From: Acinetobacter pragensis
GTDB taxonomy: Bacteria > Pseudomonadota > Gammaproteobacteria > Pseudomonadales > Moraxellaceae
Direction: 5' to 3'
Length of the DNA: 64,000 nucleotides
NCBI RefSeq assembly: GCF_001605895.1
Contig: NZ_LUAW01000045.1
Coordinates: 1-64,000 of the forward strand
How positions within the stretch are numbered: position 1 is the first letter of the stretch; the number at the start of each line of letters is the position of its first letter. The notes beneath the pieces are model-generated. The model searched no databases, was not told the DNA's origin, and saw only the letters and a list, made by a program, of their open reading frames with translations. Positions 56,411 through 64,000 of this stretch are shown here, piece after piece. The position numbers and the translations under genes are program-made.

Positions 56411-57622
56411 ATGTCAGTTCTTGCTGCACCTGCAAATCGGTCAAATGTATCGATTTGGGTGTCTTTTTTGCTTTTAATTTTAGGTACTGTTGGCGCATTC
56501 CAAGTGGTTGGCCTTAATCAAGCCCTGCTGTTCTTGATTGGCGGCGCATTAGGCATGACGCTGTATCACGCCTCTTTTGGCTTTACATCAAGCTGGCGTG
56601 TATTTATTAAAGAGCGCCGCGGACGCGGTCTGCGCGCTCAAATGATTATGCTGGCTTTAGCGGTATTGCTGTTCTTCCCGGCCTTAGGTGCTGGCGAACT
56701 TTTTGGCAATCCCGTTAAAGGCAATGTCAGCCCTGTTTCCATGTCTGTCATGATCGGCGCATTTATTTTCGGTATAGGCATGCAGCTGGGCGGCGGATGC
56801 GCTTCAGGCACACTCTATACTGTCGGTTCCGGCAGCATGCGGATGATTGTTACGCTGTTTTTCTTCTGTACTGGATCATTAATTGCAACCACACACTTAG
56901 ACTGGTGGTTTGCCCTGCCGCATTTAGCGCCGATTTCTGTAGTGCACAGTCTGGGCGTTATTCCGGCACTCGTGCTGAACTTTGTGCTGTTCGCTGCAAT
57001 TGCCGCAGCAACAGTCTATTTTGAGAAAAAACGCCACGGCAGTTTAGAGTCGGAACCGCAAAGCCAGAATCAAGGCTTTGAACGCTTTCTGCGCGGCCCT
57101 TGGCCTTTAGTGTGGGGCGGTATTATTTTGACCCTGCTGAACTTTGCGACATTGGCCTTAGCCGGCCGTCCGTGGGGCGTCACTTCTGCCCTTGCTGTTT
57201 GGGCTGCCAAATCTGCCAGTTTCATCGGGTTTGATGTTGCCTCTTGGAGCTACTGGCAGCAGCCAGCCAATGCCAAAGCCTTGACTGAATCTTTATGGTT
57301 TGATGTTACATCTATGATGAACTTCGGCATTATGCTTGGCGCATTATTGGCTGCCAGCCTTGCTGGAAAATTTGCACCAAACTTTAATATTCCTAAACGC
57401 TCATTAGCAGCTGCAGTCATTGGCGGTTTAATGCTGGGTTATGGCGCACGTTTGGCTTACGGCTGCAACATTGGCGCATACTTTAGCGGTATTGCATCAG
57501 GCAGTTTACACGGCTGGCTATGGCTGATCTTTGCCTTTATCGGAAATGGTATTGGTGTCAAACTTCGCCCAATCTTCTTCCCAGGTGAACGCCCTCAGCC
57601 TGAAAAACTGACTGGCTGCTGA
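56411..57622 (+). CDS. YeeE/YedE (TsuA-like) sulfur-compound transporter
   Basis: A 403-residue membrane protein built of two repeats. Each carries a conserved short block with one Cys: GGGCASGTLYTVGSGS in the first half, and YGCNIGAYFSGIASGSLHGWLW in the second. This internal-duplication layout matches thiosulfate transporter TsuA (YeeE), where the Cys residues line the substrate path. No TusA-like partner (TsuB) is encoded alongside, which the E. coli gene has; the substrate may differ. Monocistronic. Confidence 0.9.
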   Translation: MSVLAAPANRSNVSIWVSFLLLILGTVGAFQVVGLNQALLFLIGGALGMTLYHASFGFTSSWRVFIKERRGRGLRAQMIMLALAVLLFFPALGAGELFGNPVKGNVSPVSMSVMIGAFIFGIGMQLGGGCASGTLYTVGSGSMRMIVTLFFFCTGSLIATTHLDWWFALPHLAPISVVHSLGVIPALVLNFVLFAAIAAATVYFEKKRHGSLESEPQSQNQGFERFLRGPWPLVWGGIILTLLNFATLALAGRPWGVTSALAVWAAKSASFIGFDVASWSYWQQPANAKALTESLWFDVTSMMNFGIMLGALLAASLAGKFAPNFNIPKRSLAAAVIGGLMLGYGARLAYGCNIGAYFSGIASGSLHGWLWLIFAFIGNGIGVKLRPIFFPGERPQPEKLTGC

Positions 57623-57673
57623 TCAGCTGAAGCGGCACCCCGCTTCATGACTTTTAACCACTGCATTGAAGAT

Positions 57674-57704
57674 AAAAAGCCTGTCAGAAGACGGGCTTTT
57701 TTTT
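57674..57704 (+). terminator. Terminator after the YeeE-type gene
   Basis: Stem aaaaagcctgtc / gacgggcttttt (one G-T pair) with T8, 51 nt past the stop. Confidence 0.85.
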
Positions 57705-57866
57705 AATAACTGTTTTGTGATTTAAATAGTTTTGAACGCCCGCTTTTATTTAAGGGGCCAAAACTATAGTCCGTGAATAGGCTACCAGCAAAGAAGAACA
57801 ACGCTTCAACAATTCAGTAGCAGCGAATAGGCTTCAAACACAACTTTAGTTCAGAACACTGTACAG

Positions 57867-58406
57867 CTAAGGCGTTAATGCCGCACGCAAGTTACAGCCG
57901 AACCCCATCAGCTGCTGCGCTTGCTTATAGCTGGTATGCTGTTCCAGTATAAAACGATAGAAAGCATCTGCATTTTCAAACTGCTCACTTAGTCCTGTTT
58001 TAGGCGCATTCGCCATCGCAATACCATCCAGCAGATTCAAATTAAAATGTCCTAAACGGTACAATTCATTGAAATAGCCATTCATGACAGTGCAGTAATT
58101 TTCTTTCACCGGTTTTAATGCTGTTGCGCTGACCGCCTGAACATTTAAAGTCGTCAAGTCATCAGCATTCAAAGCTGATGAATCAGAAAAGGCATATGCA
58201 TTTTGCCGTTTCATCTGCTGATAGCTGTTCGCCAGTTCAGCATTTAAAGCCGCTATTCTCTGCTGCAATTCGGCCGCATCTTGAACGGTATAAGCGGCAG
58301 CACTCACATCCATTGCCTTAGAGCCATCCGTTTCGCTTGTTTCACCATTGGAACACGCCGCCAACAACACACTGGATAATACTGCTGCTGTCACATAACA
58401 CTTCAT
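57867..58406 (-). CDS. Lipoprotein of unknown function
   Basis: A 179-residue lipoprotein. Signal peptide with lipobox LAAC (Cys about 18), then an acidic linker, a helical segment (ELQQRIAALNAELANSYQQMKRQ) and a Cys-containing C-terminal part. No family recognised. It is alone on the minus strand between two plus-strand genes. Confidence 0.8.
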   Translation of the reverse strand: MKCYVTAAVLSSVLLAACSNGETSETDGSKAMDVSAAAYTVQDAAELQQRIAALNAELANSYQQMKRQNAYAFSDSSALNADDLTTLNVQAVSATALKPVKENYCTVMNGYFNELYRLGHFNLNLLDGIAMANAPKTGLSEQFENADAFYRFILEQHTSYKQAQQLMGFGCNLRAALTP

Positions 58407-58651
58407 TTCAGACTCGAATCAAATTTCAATCTCGCGCGCCATTATGCCTGAAATAGCATGCTTGCAAAGTTTAACTCGCTTTTTTCAAAATGATATCCCA
58501 TTCATATAACAGCTGCCCATATAGAACCATGCTGGAAATACAGTGGCTGACCTTATGCAATAAGCTGAATTATTTACTAAAAAAATAATGAATATCATTT
58601 GCTAAATGCGTGGCGCTTGGGCAAAGTTAAATGATACAAGGAGAGGCATGA

Positions 58652-59695
58652 ATGAACTTATTAAACCGCTTGGGAATCAGACATCCAATTTTTTTAGCGC
58701 CAATGGCTGGTGTTTCAACTCCTGCTTTAGCAGCGGAAGTTTCAAACCAAGGCGGCTTAGGTTCATTAGGCTTAGGGGCAAATACACCGGCAGCTGCCTG
58801 TGAGCAGATTTTAAAAACGCAAGAATTGACAGACCGCCCATTTCAGGTCAATTTTTTCTGCCATCACAGCCAAGCGCTTGACAATACTGTGACCCAGCAA
58901 TGGATCGAGTATCTGAGACCTCAATTTGAGCAATACGGCGCGCAGCCTCCTGCCAGCTTGAACTGTATTTACCCAAGCTTTTTAGATAATGATGATTTTT
59001 TAAAGGTCGTGCTGGAAACACAGCCCAAAGCAGTCAGCTTCCATTTTGGCATTCCGCATGCACATCAAATTGAAGCGTTGAAAGCTGCTGGTATTATCAC
59101 CATGGTTTCTGCGACAAATTTGGCTGAAGCACACGCCATAGAAGCGGCAGGCATTGATATTATTATTGCCCAAGGGATAGAAGCTGGCGGGCACCGCGGC
59201 ATTTTCAATGAAAGCTTTGACAGCAGTGTCAAAACAGATGATCTGGTTCAATTGTTTAAAAAGCATTGCCAGCTGCCGATTGTGGCTGCCGGCGGCATCA
59301 TGTCCGGACAGCAAGCCAAAGTCTTGCTGAATCACGGCGCAGATGCCGTACAGCTGGGCACAGCATTTGTCCAATGCAAAACATCCAATGCCAATGATGC
59401 CTACCGCACAGCGTTGCTGAATCAGCCCATTACCCAAATCACGGCCAGCATCTCCGGCCGTCCAGCACGCGGTTTAATCAATCATTGGCATACCTCCATT
59501 GATACGCCTAATCGGCCCGCAGTTCCCGCCTACCCTTATACCTATGATTTGGGCAAGCAATTGCATGCTGCAGCATCAAAACAGGGAGATCATGGCTTTG
59601 GCGCATTTTGGGCAGGCAGCAACGCCGCGCAAATCCGTGAATTGGAAGCGGCCGACCTTATTAATCAGCTGGTTTTGGAAATGAATTTTGCTTAA
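58652..59695 (+). CDS. Nitronate monooxygenase (FMN-dependent)
   Basis: A 347-residue cytoplasmic TIM-barrel flavoprotein. The N-terminus IRHPIFLAPMAGVSTPALAAEVSNQGGLGSLG and the FMN-phosphate blocks IIAQGIEAGGHRG and VAAGGIMSG..ADAVQLGTAF match the class I nitronate monooxygenase family, which oxidises alkyl nitronates such as propionate-3-nitronate. An active-site His is in EAGGHRG. GAGAGGCA lies about 5 nt before the ATG. Monocistronic, followed by a terminator. Confidence 0.92.
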   Translation: MNLLNRLGIRHPIFLAPMAGVSTPALAAEVSNQGGLGSLGLGANTPAAACEQILKTQELTDRPFQVNFFCHHSQALDNTVTQQWIEYLRPQFEQYGAQPPASLNCIYPSFLDNDDFLKVVLETQPKAVSFHFGIPHAHQIEALKAAGIITMVSATNLAEAHAIEAAGIDIIIAQGIEAGGHRGIFNESFDSSVKTDDLVQLFKKHCQLPIVAAGGIMSGQQAKVLLNHGADAVQLGTAFVQCKTSNANDAYRTALLNQPITQITASISGRPARGLINHWHTSIDTPNRPAVPAYPYTYDLGKQLHAAASKQGDHGFGAFWAGSNAAQIRELEAADLINQLVLEMNFA

Positions 59696-59736
59696 AAATG
59701 AATAGCCAGAATCTAAAGTAAATAAATTGAATACTG

Positions 59737-59770
59737 AGCTGAAAATAGCAGATTATTTTCAGCTTTTTTT
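59737..59770 (+). terminator. Terminator after the nitronate monooxygenase gene
   Basis: Stem agctgaaaata / tattttcagct with loop gcagat and T7. Confidence 0.92.
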
Positions 59771-60043
59771 AATGCAGCCAACCCGATTGCCATCTAGACT
59801 TTTAAAACTGCATTTTTAAGATGTGCAATTTTAAACGCCTTCTGATTAACAGATAAACTGATTTAAAACTTTTAAATTCAATTCATCATATCTTCAAAAA
59901 AAGCCGATGATCAGAGCATTCAAAATACCGCCTTACAGCCTGTCTAAATGGATCAATTCTTAAAGAGAACATTGATCAGCAGCATTTAAAACATCACAGT
60001 TGAAATTTTAAGGCGATAGCATCTATTAAGCGCCACATTCAGA
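59771..60043. other. AT-rich gap before the end of dusB
   Basis: About 273 bp, no gene or RNA that I can recognise; only the 3' side of dusB borders it. Confidence 0.45.
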
Positions 60044-61087
60044 TTAAGTTTCTAATAAATTGACTTGCTCTGTCTGCACATCACTCATAATTTCACCATG
60101 CGCCAACAAATGATCAAAATAGTCTTCAACAACTTGGTACTGAGCAGCCGTAGATTCAACCTTGTACATATTTTGACGGAATTCATTGCTGGAGCGCAGT
60201 CCCTTGGTGTACCAAGCAATGTGTTTACGCGAAATACGGCAGCCTGAATACTCACCATAAAACTCATACAGCTCACTTAAATGCCCAAGCAAAACTGTTT
60301 TGACTTCTTCAATATTGGGCGCGGCCATGTGCTCGCCCGTTGCTAAATAATGTGCGATTTCACGAAAAATCCACGGACGGCCTTGAGCCGCGCGGCCAAT
60401 CATCACGGCATCTGCCCCGGTATAGTCCAATACATATTTGGCTTTTTCCGGACTGTCGATATCGCCGTTCGCAATGACTGGAATATTCAGCATGCTTTTT
60501 ACGTCTTTAATCAGCGAATAGCGCGCCGTATTTAAATACATATCTTCACGGGTACGACCATGCAGCGCTAAAGCGGCAATGCCGGCTTCTTCTGCACGCT
60601 CAGCCACCCGCATAATGTTTTCATAGCCATTTAAATAGCCCAAACGCGTTTTTAACGTGACTGGCACATCAACTGCAGCCACAACTGCATCTAAAATACG
60701 CGCAACCAAATCTTCATCTTTTAATAATGCAGAACCAGCCAGCTTATTGCAGACTTTTTTGGCTGGGCAGCCCATGTTGATATCGACAATCTGCGCGCCA
60801 TTGGCAACTTGATATCGCGCAGCTTCCGCAAGTGCGCTGGGGTCTGAACCTGCAATTTGTGCAGAAATTGGCGCAATTTCTCCATCAAAGTTTGCACGGT
60901 ATAGACTCTTTTTACTCATACGCAGCGTTTTGTCCGATGTCATCATTTCACTGACGGCATGCCCTGCACCAAAGTATTTGCACAGTGTTCTAAATGGGCG
61001 GTCTGTTACGCCGGCCATCGGAGCAACCCACAGCTTCTGCCCGATAGGCTTATCAAATAATTCTTTGATTACAATATGCTGAGTCAT
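60044..61087 (-). CDS. dusB: tRNA-dihydrouridine synthase DusB
   Basis: A 347-residue FMN enzyme that reduces uridine to dihydrouridine in tRNA D-loops. The DusB-type blocks APMAGVTDRPFR, QIAGSDPSALAEAAR, VDINMGCPAKKVCNKLAGSALL (catalytic Cys), LALHGRTREDMY and IANGDIDSPEKAK are all present, and the length fits DusB rather than DusA. The start is 61087 (MTQHIVIKELF); the open frame runs 34 codons further. In Pseudomonas and enterics dusB sits immediately upstream of fis; here it is about 49 kb from fis. Confidence 0.95.
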   Translation of the reverse strand: MTQHIVIKELFDKPIGQKLWVAPMAGVTDRPFRTLCKYFGAGHAVSEMMTSDKTLRMSKKSLYRANFDGEIAPISAQIAGSDPSALAEAARYQVANGAQIVDINMGCPAKKVCNKLAGSALLKDEDLVARILDAVVAAVDVPVTLKTRLGYLNGYENIMRVAERAEEAGIAALALHGRTREDMYLNTARYSLIKDVKSMLNIPVIANGDIDSPEKAKYVLDYTGADAVMIGRAAQGRPWIFREIAHYLATGEHMAAPNIEEVKTVLLGHLSELYEFYGEYSGCRISRKHIAWYTKGLRSSNEFRQNMYKVESTAAQYQVVEDYFDHLLAHGEIMSDVQTEQVNLLET

Positions 61088-61382
61088 GTAAAAATATCCA
61101 CGCGCTATGGGTTTATCATATAAATTTTGAATGTGCTCATGATGTATTATTCGCCTTCTCAAAGAGAATAATAGCCAAATCGCAAGCACAGCCGTTTTAC
61201 TGCTTCAAGCCTAAGAGTTAATGTAATCAAAAGCAAAAACAGCACCATTAAAATGCGGCTGTATTTAATGGGTCAATGAATGGGAAGCAAGTCTAAAACT
61301 TTCCGCCGCAAAACTCTAGCCAATCAGGTGATTTAAACATATGCGTTGCCAAGTAAAATGAAATATCGCCTTGTGAAAAGAT
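61088..61382. other. Gap between dusB and the pga terminator
   Basis: About 295 bp, no gene; it should contain the dusB promoter on the minus strand. Confidence 0.4.
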
Positions 61383-61409
61383 AAAGCCCTCATGAGTTGA
61401 GGGCTTTTA
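61383..61409 (-). terminator. Terminator after the pga operon
   Basis: Minus-strand stem aaaagccctc / gagggcttt with loop aactcat, 93 nt past the pgaD stop. Confidence 0.85.
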
Positions 61410-61502
61410 TCAATGACGTATTTTAGCACTTCCGGCAGCAACGCCTCAGTTCAGCCATTTTCATTCATATTGTTTTTTAAATCATATGAAATGAAACTGA
61501 TT

Positions 61503-61919
61503 TTAAGCGTCTATTCGAATAATTCTGCCCTGTTCATCATGATGCACGGTACTGATTTTTTGCTGACGGCCCTGCTCCACCTCCTGTGCAGGAATATTAA
61601 AATGACGGACATAATCTGTCATGGACTTCACGTGCGGCGAGTTCACCCTTTTTGCAGGCATATAGTTCGACCACAGCAGCAGCGCGGCAACACAGGCAAA
61701 TAAAGCCGTTATGCCATGTTCCAAACCCAAGCCGAAAGAACCGAACAAATGCTGCAGCAGATGATGCTTTTGCAAACTCATCAATCCCGCAACGATCAGG
61801 ACAGGACGCCACAGCAGCAGCCAAACAGCCCACATCATCGCAGTACTGGTGCTGGAGGCATAACGCTTATGCCATGGCAGCTGACGGCGCAAATCAATAA
61901 TTAAACTATTGCTTTTCAT
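61503..61919 (-). CDS. pgaD: Poly-beta-1,6-N-acetylglucosamine biosynthesis protein PgaD
   Basis: A 138-residue inner-membrane protein with two hydrophobic segments around 30-50 and 70-95 and a cytoplasmic C-terminal tail. It partners the synthase PgaC and, in E. coli, needs c-di-GMP for activity. Sequence is weakly conserved, but the position at the end of a pgaBC unit and topology settle it. It overlaps pgaC by 14 nt. Confidence 0.88.
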   Translation of the reverse strand: MKSNSLIIDLRRQLPWHKRYASSTSTAMMWAVWLLLWRPVLIVAGLMSLQKHHLLQHLFGSFGLGLEHGITALFACVAALLLWSNYMPAKRVNSPHVKSMTDYVRHFNIPAQEVEQGRQQKISTVHHDEQGRIIRIDA

Positions 61920-63207
61920 TCATTTTATTCTCTAGTGTAGGGTTAACCCGCATCCCTCTGTCTGGACTGACCCAGCGCGCGCGCTGCCCTGTTCCTAACC
62001 TTAAAACTTTAGGAAAAGCGACAATGCTGGCGCTGATCGTAATAAGCCAAAAAACAAAGGGATACCAAATCATCCAAAAATAATTTTTTGCTAATGCCGG
62101 CTCGTACCGGCTGTCCATCCATTTACTGATGCCGAATTGAAGCAGGCAGGTCGCGCCCAGCAGCATGCCGGTGCCATAAGGCAAGAAAGGTGAACTGACA
62201 TCGCCAATGTAAGGAATGGGAACAATAAAATGCACCAGCCAAAAGACCGCGAGCATCAGCATTAAGTACGACCACACCAGAGTCAGAATCAGTTCCATCA
62301 TGAGCGGCCATAAAAAATTCAGCTGCGGCTTCAGCAGAACATCAACATTTTTCAGCAGCACTTGCGCGCCGCCCATGGCCCAGCGCAGGCGCTGCTTCCA
62401 TAAACCATTGAAAGTTTCAGGCATTAAAATCCAAACCAATGCATTCGGTTCAAAATGAATATTCCAGCCTGCACGCTGCAGCTTCCAAGTGATATCAATA
62501 TCTTCTGTCAGCATATCCGGTGACCAGTATCCGACGGAATGCACGGCGCTTTTACGAAAAGCCGTAATCACGCCAGACACTGTAAACAGTCTGCCAAAGC
62601 TTTGCTGCGCACGTTTGATCATGCCGACAATGGATGAAAACTCCCCCACTTGTATCCGGCCAATTAAGGTAGACCGGGTACGGATGCGGGGATTCCCTGT
62701 GACAGCAGCCACAGTTTCATCTTTCAGGAAATGACGCATCATCCAAGAAGCCGCATGCGGATCGAGCAGCGCATCGCCATCAATGCCAATTAAATATTCT
62801 GCCTCAGTCAATAAACTGCCTGCCTGCAAGGCCATCGCTTTGCCCTGATTTTGCGCAAAATGCACCACCCGAAGTTTGTCATACTGGCCAGCCAGACGGT
62901 CCAGCACCTCAGCCGTATGGTCTGAGCTGCCATCATTAATGGCGATCACTTCAAAATTCGGATACTGCAAAGCCAGCGCATGGCTGAGTGTTTCTTCCGC
63001 ATTGTCACCTTCATTAAAGCAAGGCACCAAAACGGCAACTTTAGGATATTCCTTTAAGGCTGGCGGCTGCTGATACGGCGGATCTTTGCGCTCTTTCCAA
63101 TAGAAAATCAATGCGCCGATCATCCATAGATACGACATAAACAATGGATAATAAAAAACAAAGTGCAAAGCAGAATGCCAAAAATGCATAAAAGCTGACA
63201 TATTCAA
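61906..63207 (-). CDS. pgaC: Poly-beta-1,6-N-acetylglucosamine synthase PgaC
   Basis: A 433-residue family 2 glycosyltransferase with about four to five membrane helices. It polymerises UDP-GlcNAc into the biofilm exopolysaccharide PNAG. Catalytic-domain motifs: VLVPCFNEGDN, IAINDGSSDHT, IGIDGDALLDP (DxD), TEDIDITWKLQRAGW (TED) and QRLRWAMGG (Q-x-x-R-W). The start is ATG 63207, with an alternative ATG two codons later. It starts 5 nt after pgaB stops and overlaps pgaD. Confidence 0.97.
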   Translation of the reverse strand: MNMSAFMHFWHSALHFVFYYPLFMSYLWMIGALIFYWKERKDPPYQQPPALKEYPKVAVLVPCFNEGDNAEETLSHALALQYPNFEVIAINDGSSDHTAEVLDRLAGQYDKLRVVHFAQNQGKAMALQAGSLLTEAEYLIGIDGDALLDPHAASWMMRHFLKDETVAAVTGNPRIRTRSTLIGRIQVGEFSSIVGMIKRAQQSFGRLFTVSGVITAFRKSAVHSVGYWSPDMLTEDIDITWKLQRAGWNIHFEPNALVWILMPETFNGLWKQRLRWAMGGAQVLLKNVDVLLKPQLNFLWPLMMELILTLVWSYLMLMLAVFWLVHFIVPIPYIGDVSSPFLPYGTGMLLGATCLLQFGISKWMDSRYEPALAKNYFWMIWYPFVFWLITISASIVAFPKVLRLGTGQRARWVSPDRGMRVNPTLENKMNEKQ

Positions 63208-63212
63208 TTCCT

Positions 63213-64000
63213 CTAAGGAATAAGTTTGCTTGATTTCAAATCAAAGGCTTTGCGCATAACGCTAGCGTCCGGATGATCTTTAATGGGGTCATCCGGATAA
63301 TATGCGACGTGCATTGCACCTTGTTCATATAAAGACTGTATGGTTTTCGCCATCTCATCGGACGGCACTTTTTGATTGGTTCTCCAATCTACCGATTGAA
63401 GCTCAAATACAGTTTTTTTAATGCCATTTGGATATTTTTTTACCCGATTCACAATATCCTGATAAAACTGATCGCTATTCGGCGCCTGTTCCATATACGG
63501 CATGGCCATAATGGCAGTGAAATCATACCGGTTCAGCGACTGCTCTAAAGATTGTGAATACCAATTTTCCGCATAAGGCTTAAGCGCCACCTGCGCGTAA
63601 AGATTGCGCGCAGTCAATAAAAATGGCTGATACTGACGGACATTTTTGGCCAGCTGCATTGCAAAATCATCAAGGTACTGTGTTTTAAATGCGGTCCATT
63701 TCTGCAGATCTGCATCATTATTGCGAATGGCGGCCAGATCATTTGGCAGGCCAACCGCTGCATAAGCCTTCATTGCATCAGGGCTGGCATCTTCATAATC
63801 GGACAATGTCGTATCGTCATGGAACAATATTCCATTGAACGGAACAGATTTTGCCAAATCCGTATAAATGCCGGCAATGGCCTTACGGGCATCCGCAGAA
63901 AAGGGACTGAGGCGGTGATAGCCCATATTTAAATGCGCACTGTCACCGTTTTGCTGAGTCACCACAACATCTTCAGCGGCTGGATTGCTCTTAGGCAGCT
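63213..64000 (-). CDS. pgaB: Poly-beta-1,6-N-acetylglucosamine N-deacetylase PgaB (C-terminal part, runs off window)
   Basis: The last 261 residues or so of PgaB, open through the right edge of the window. The visible part is the C-terminal GH153/glycosyl-hydrolase-like domain: MGYHRLSPFSADARKAI, FNGILFHDDTTLSDYED and YPDDPIKDHPD. The N-terminal deacetylase domain and lipobox, as well as pgaA, should lie beyond 64000. PgaB partly deacetylates PNAG in the periplasm so that the polymer can be exported by PgaA. Confidence 0.93.
   Translation of the reverse strand, partial: LPKSNPAAEDVVVTQQNGDSAHLNMGYHRLSPFSADARKAIAGIYTDLAKSVPFNGILFHDDTTLSDYEDASPDAMKAYAAVGLPNDLAAIRNNDADLQKWTAFKTQYLDDFAMQLAKNVRQYQPFLLTARNLYAQVALKPYAENWYSQSLEQSLNRYDFTAIMAMPYMEQAPNSDQFYQDIVNRVKKYPNGIKKTVFELQSVDWRTNQKVPSDEMAKTIQSLYEQGAMHVAYYPDDPIKDHPDASVMRKAFDLKSSKLIP

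Noticed and set aside
1..64000. Mobile elements, prophage blocks, CRISPR arrays and toxin-antitoxin pairs
   Set aside because: Apart from the small mosaic at the left edge I found no transposase, integrase, terminal repeats, phage gene run or convincing toxin-antitoxin pair.

Overview
This window is a chromosomal stretch of a gammaproteobacterium of the Moraxellaceae, most probably an Acinetobacter species. I infer this from the moderately AT-rich sequence, the short A/T-flanked terminator palindromes after most operons, and the protein families and gene order: ntrBC, prmA-DUF3426-fis-purHD, lptCAB-kdsCD, pgaBCD, and cysS next to a tRNA-Gly. The species cannot be fixed by reading alone. Nearly everything is core metabolism and cell-envelope biology. 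I see no transposase, integrase, CRISPR array or rRNA.

Layout. 1-280 is an odd mosaic: a permease C-terminal fragment, a minus-strand scrap with two overlapping frames, and then an ntrB that begins in mid-gene. 0.3-2.1 kb is the truncated ntrB and an intact ntrC for nitrogen control. 2.2-8.7 kb holds a small CxxC protein, an aromatic-acid MFS transporter, mnmG, a small exported protein and two tandem bile-acid:sodium-symporter-family (BASS) genes. 8.8-14.4 kb is the prmA / DUF3426 / fis / purH / purD cluster. 14.5-18.4 kb is a YjaB-like acetyltransferase and a methionine importer (metQ, then metN-metI). 18.6-29.4 kb has dnaE, trmJ-cysE, three exported or lipid-anchored proteins (one a serine hydrolase) and a diguanylate cyclase. 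29.7-37 kb has mutS, fdxA, an M15-type peptidase lipoprotein, an O-methyltransferase, a double UspA protein, a hexapeptide acyltransferase and YigZ.

37.3-42.5 kb is a lipopolysaccharide block on the minus strand (kdsD, kdsC, lptC, lptA, lptB: Kdo precursor synthesis and LPS transport), preceded by tRNA-Gly(GCC) and cysS. 43-50.4 kb is a run of mostly monocistronic genes: a TonB-dependent receptor, a small orphan, a class I amidotransferase, LysE-type exporter, YceI, GNAT, NTF2-like and OsmC proteins. 50.5-54.4 kb has tkt and metK. 54.6-59.7 kb has small proteins, a VIT/CCC1 metal transporter, a YeeE/TsuA-type sulfur transporter, a lipoprotein and a nitronate monooxygenase. 60.0-64.0 kb has dusB and the end of the pgaABCD biofilm exopolysaccharide operon, running off the right edge.

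Genes that work together: NtrB/NtrC; PrmA-DUF3426-Fis-PurHD; MetQ/MetN/MetI with MetK for methionine uptake and S-adenosylmethionine synthesis, which feeds PrmA, TrmJ and the O-methyltransferase; KdsD/KdsC and LptC/A/B; PgaB/C/D. CysE, TsuA-like and CysS touch cysteine and sulfur metabolism but are not clustered.

I found no clearly new multigene system. The points most worth a second look are the mosaic left edge, the absence of dusB from the fis cluster (a dusB lies about 49 kb away), the 309-nt fis leader, strong hairpins upstream of metQ and of the MFS gene, a DnaA-box-containing inverted repeat at 34.66 kb, a possible orphan transcript after lptB, and a metK ribosome-binding site that could be sequestered by its own leader.
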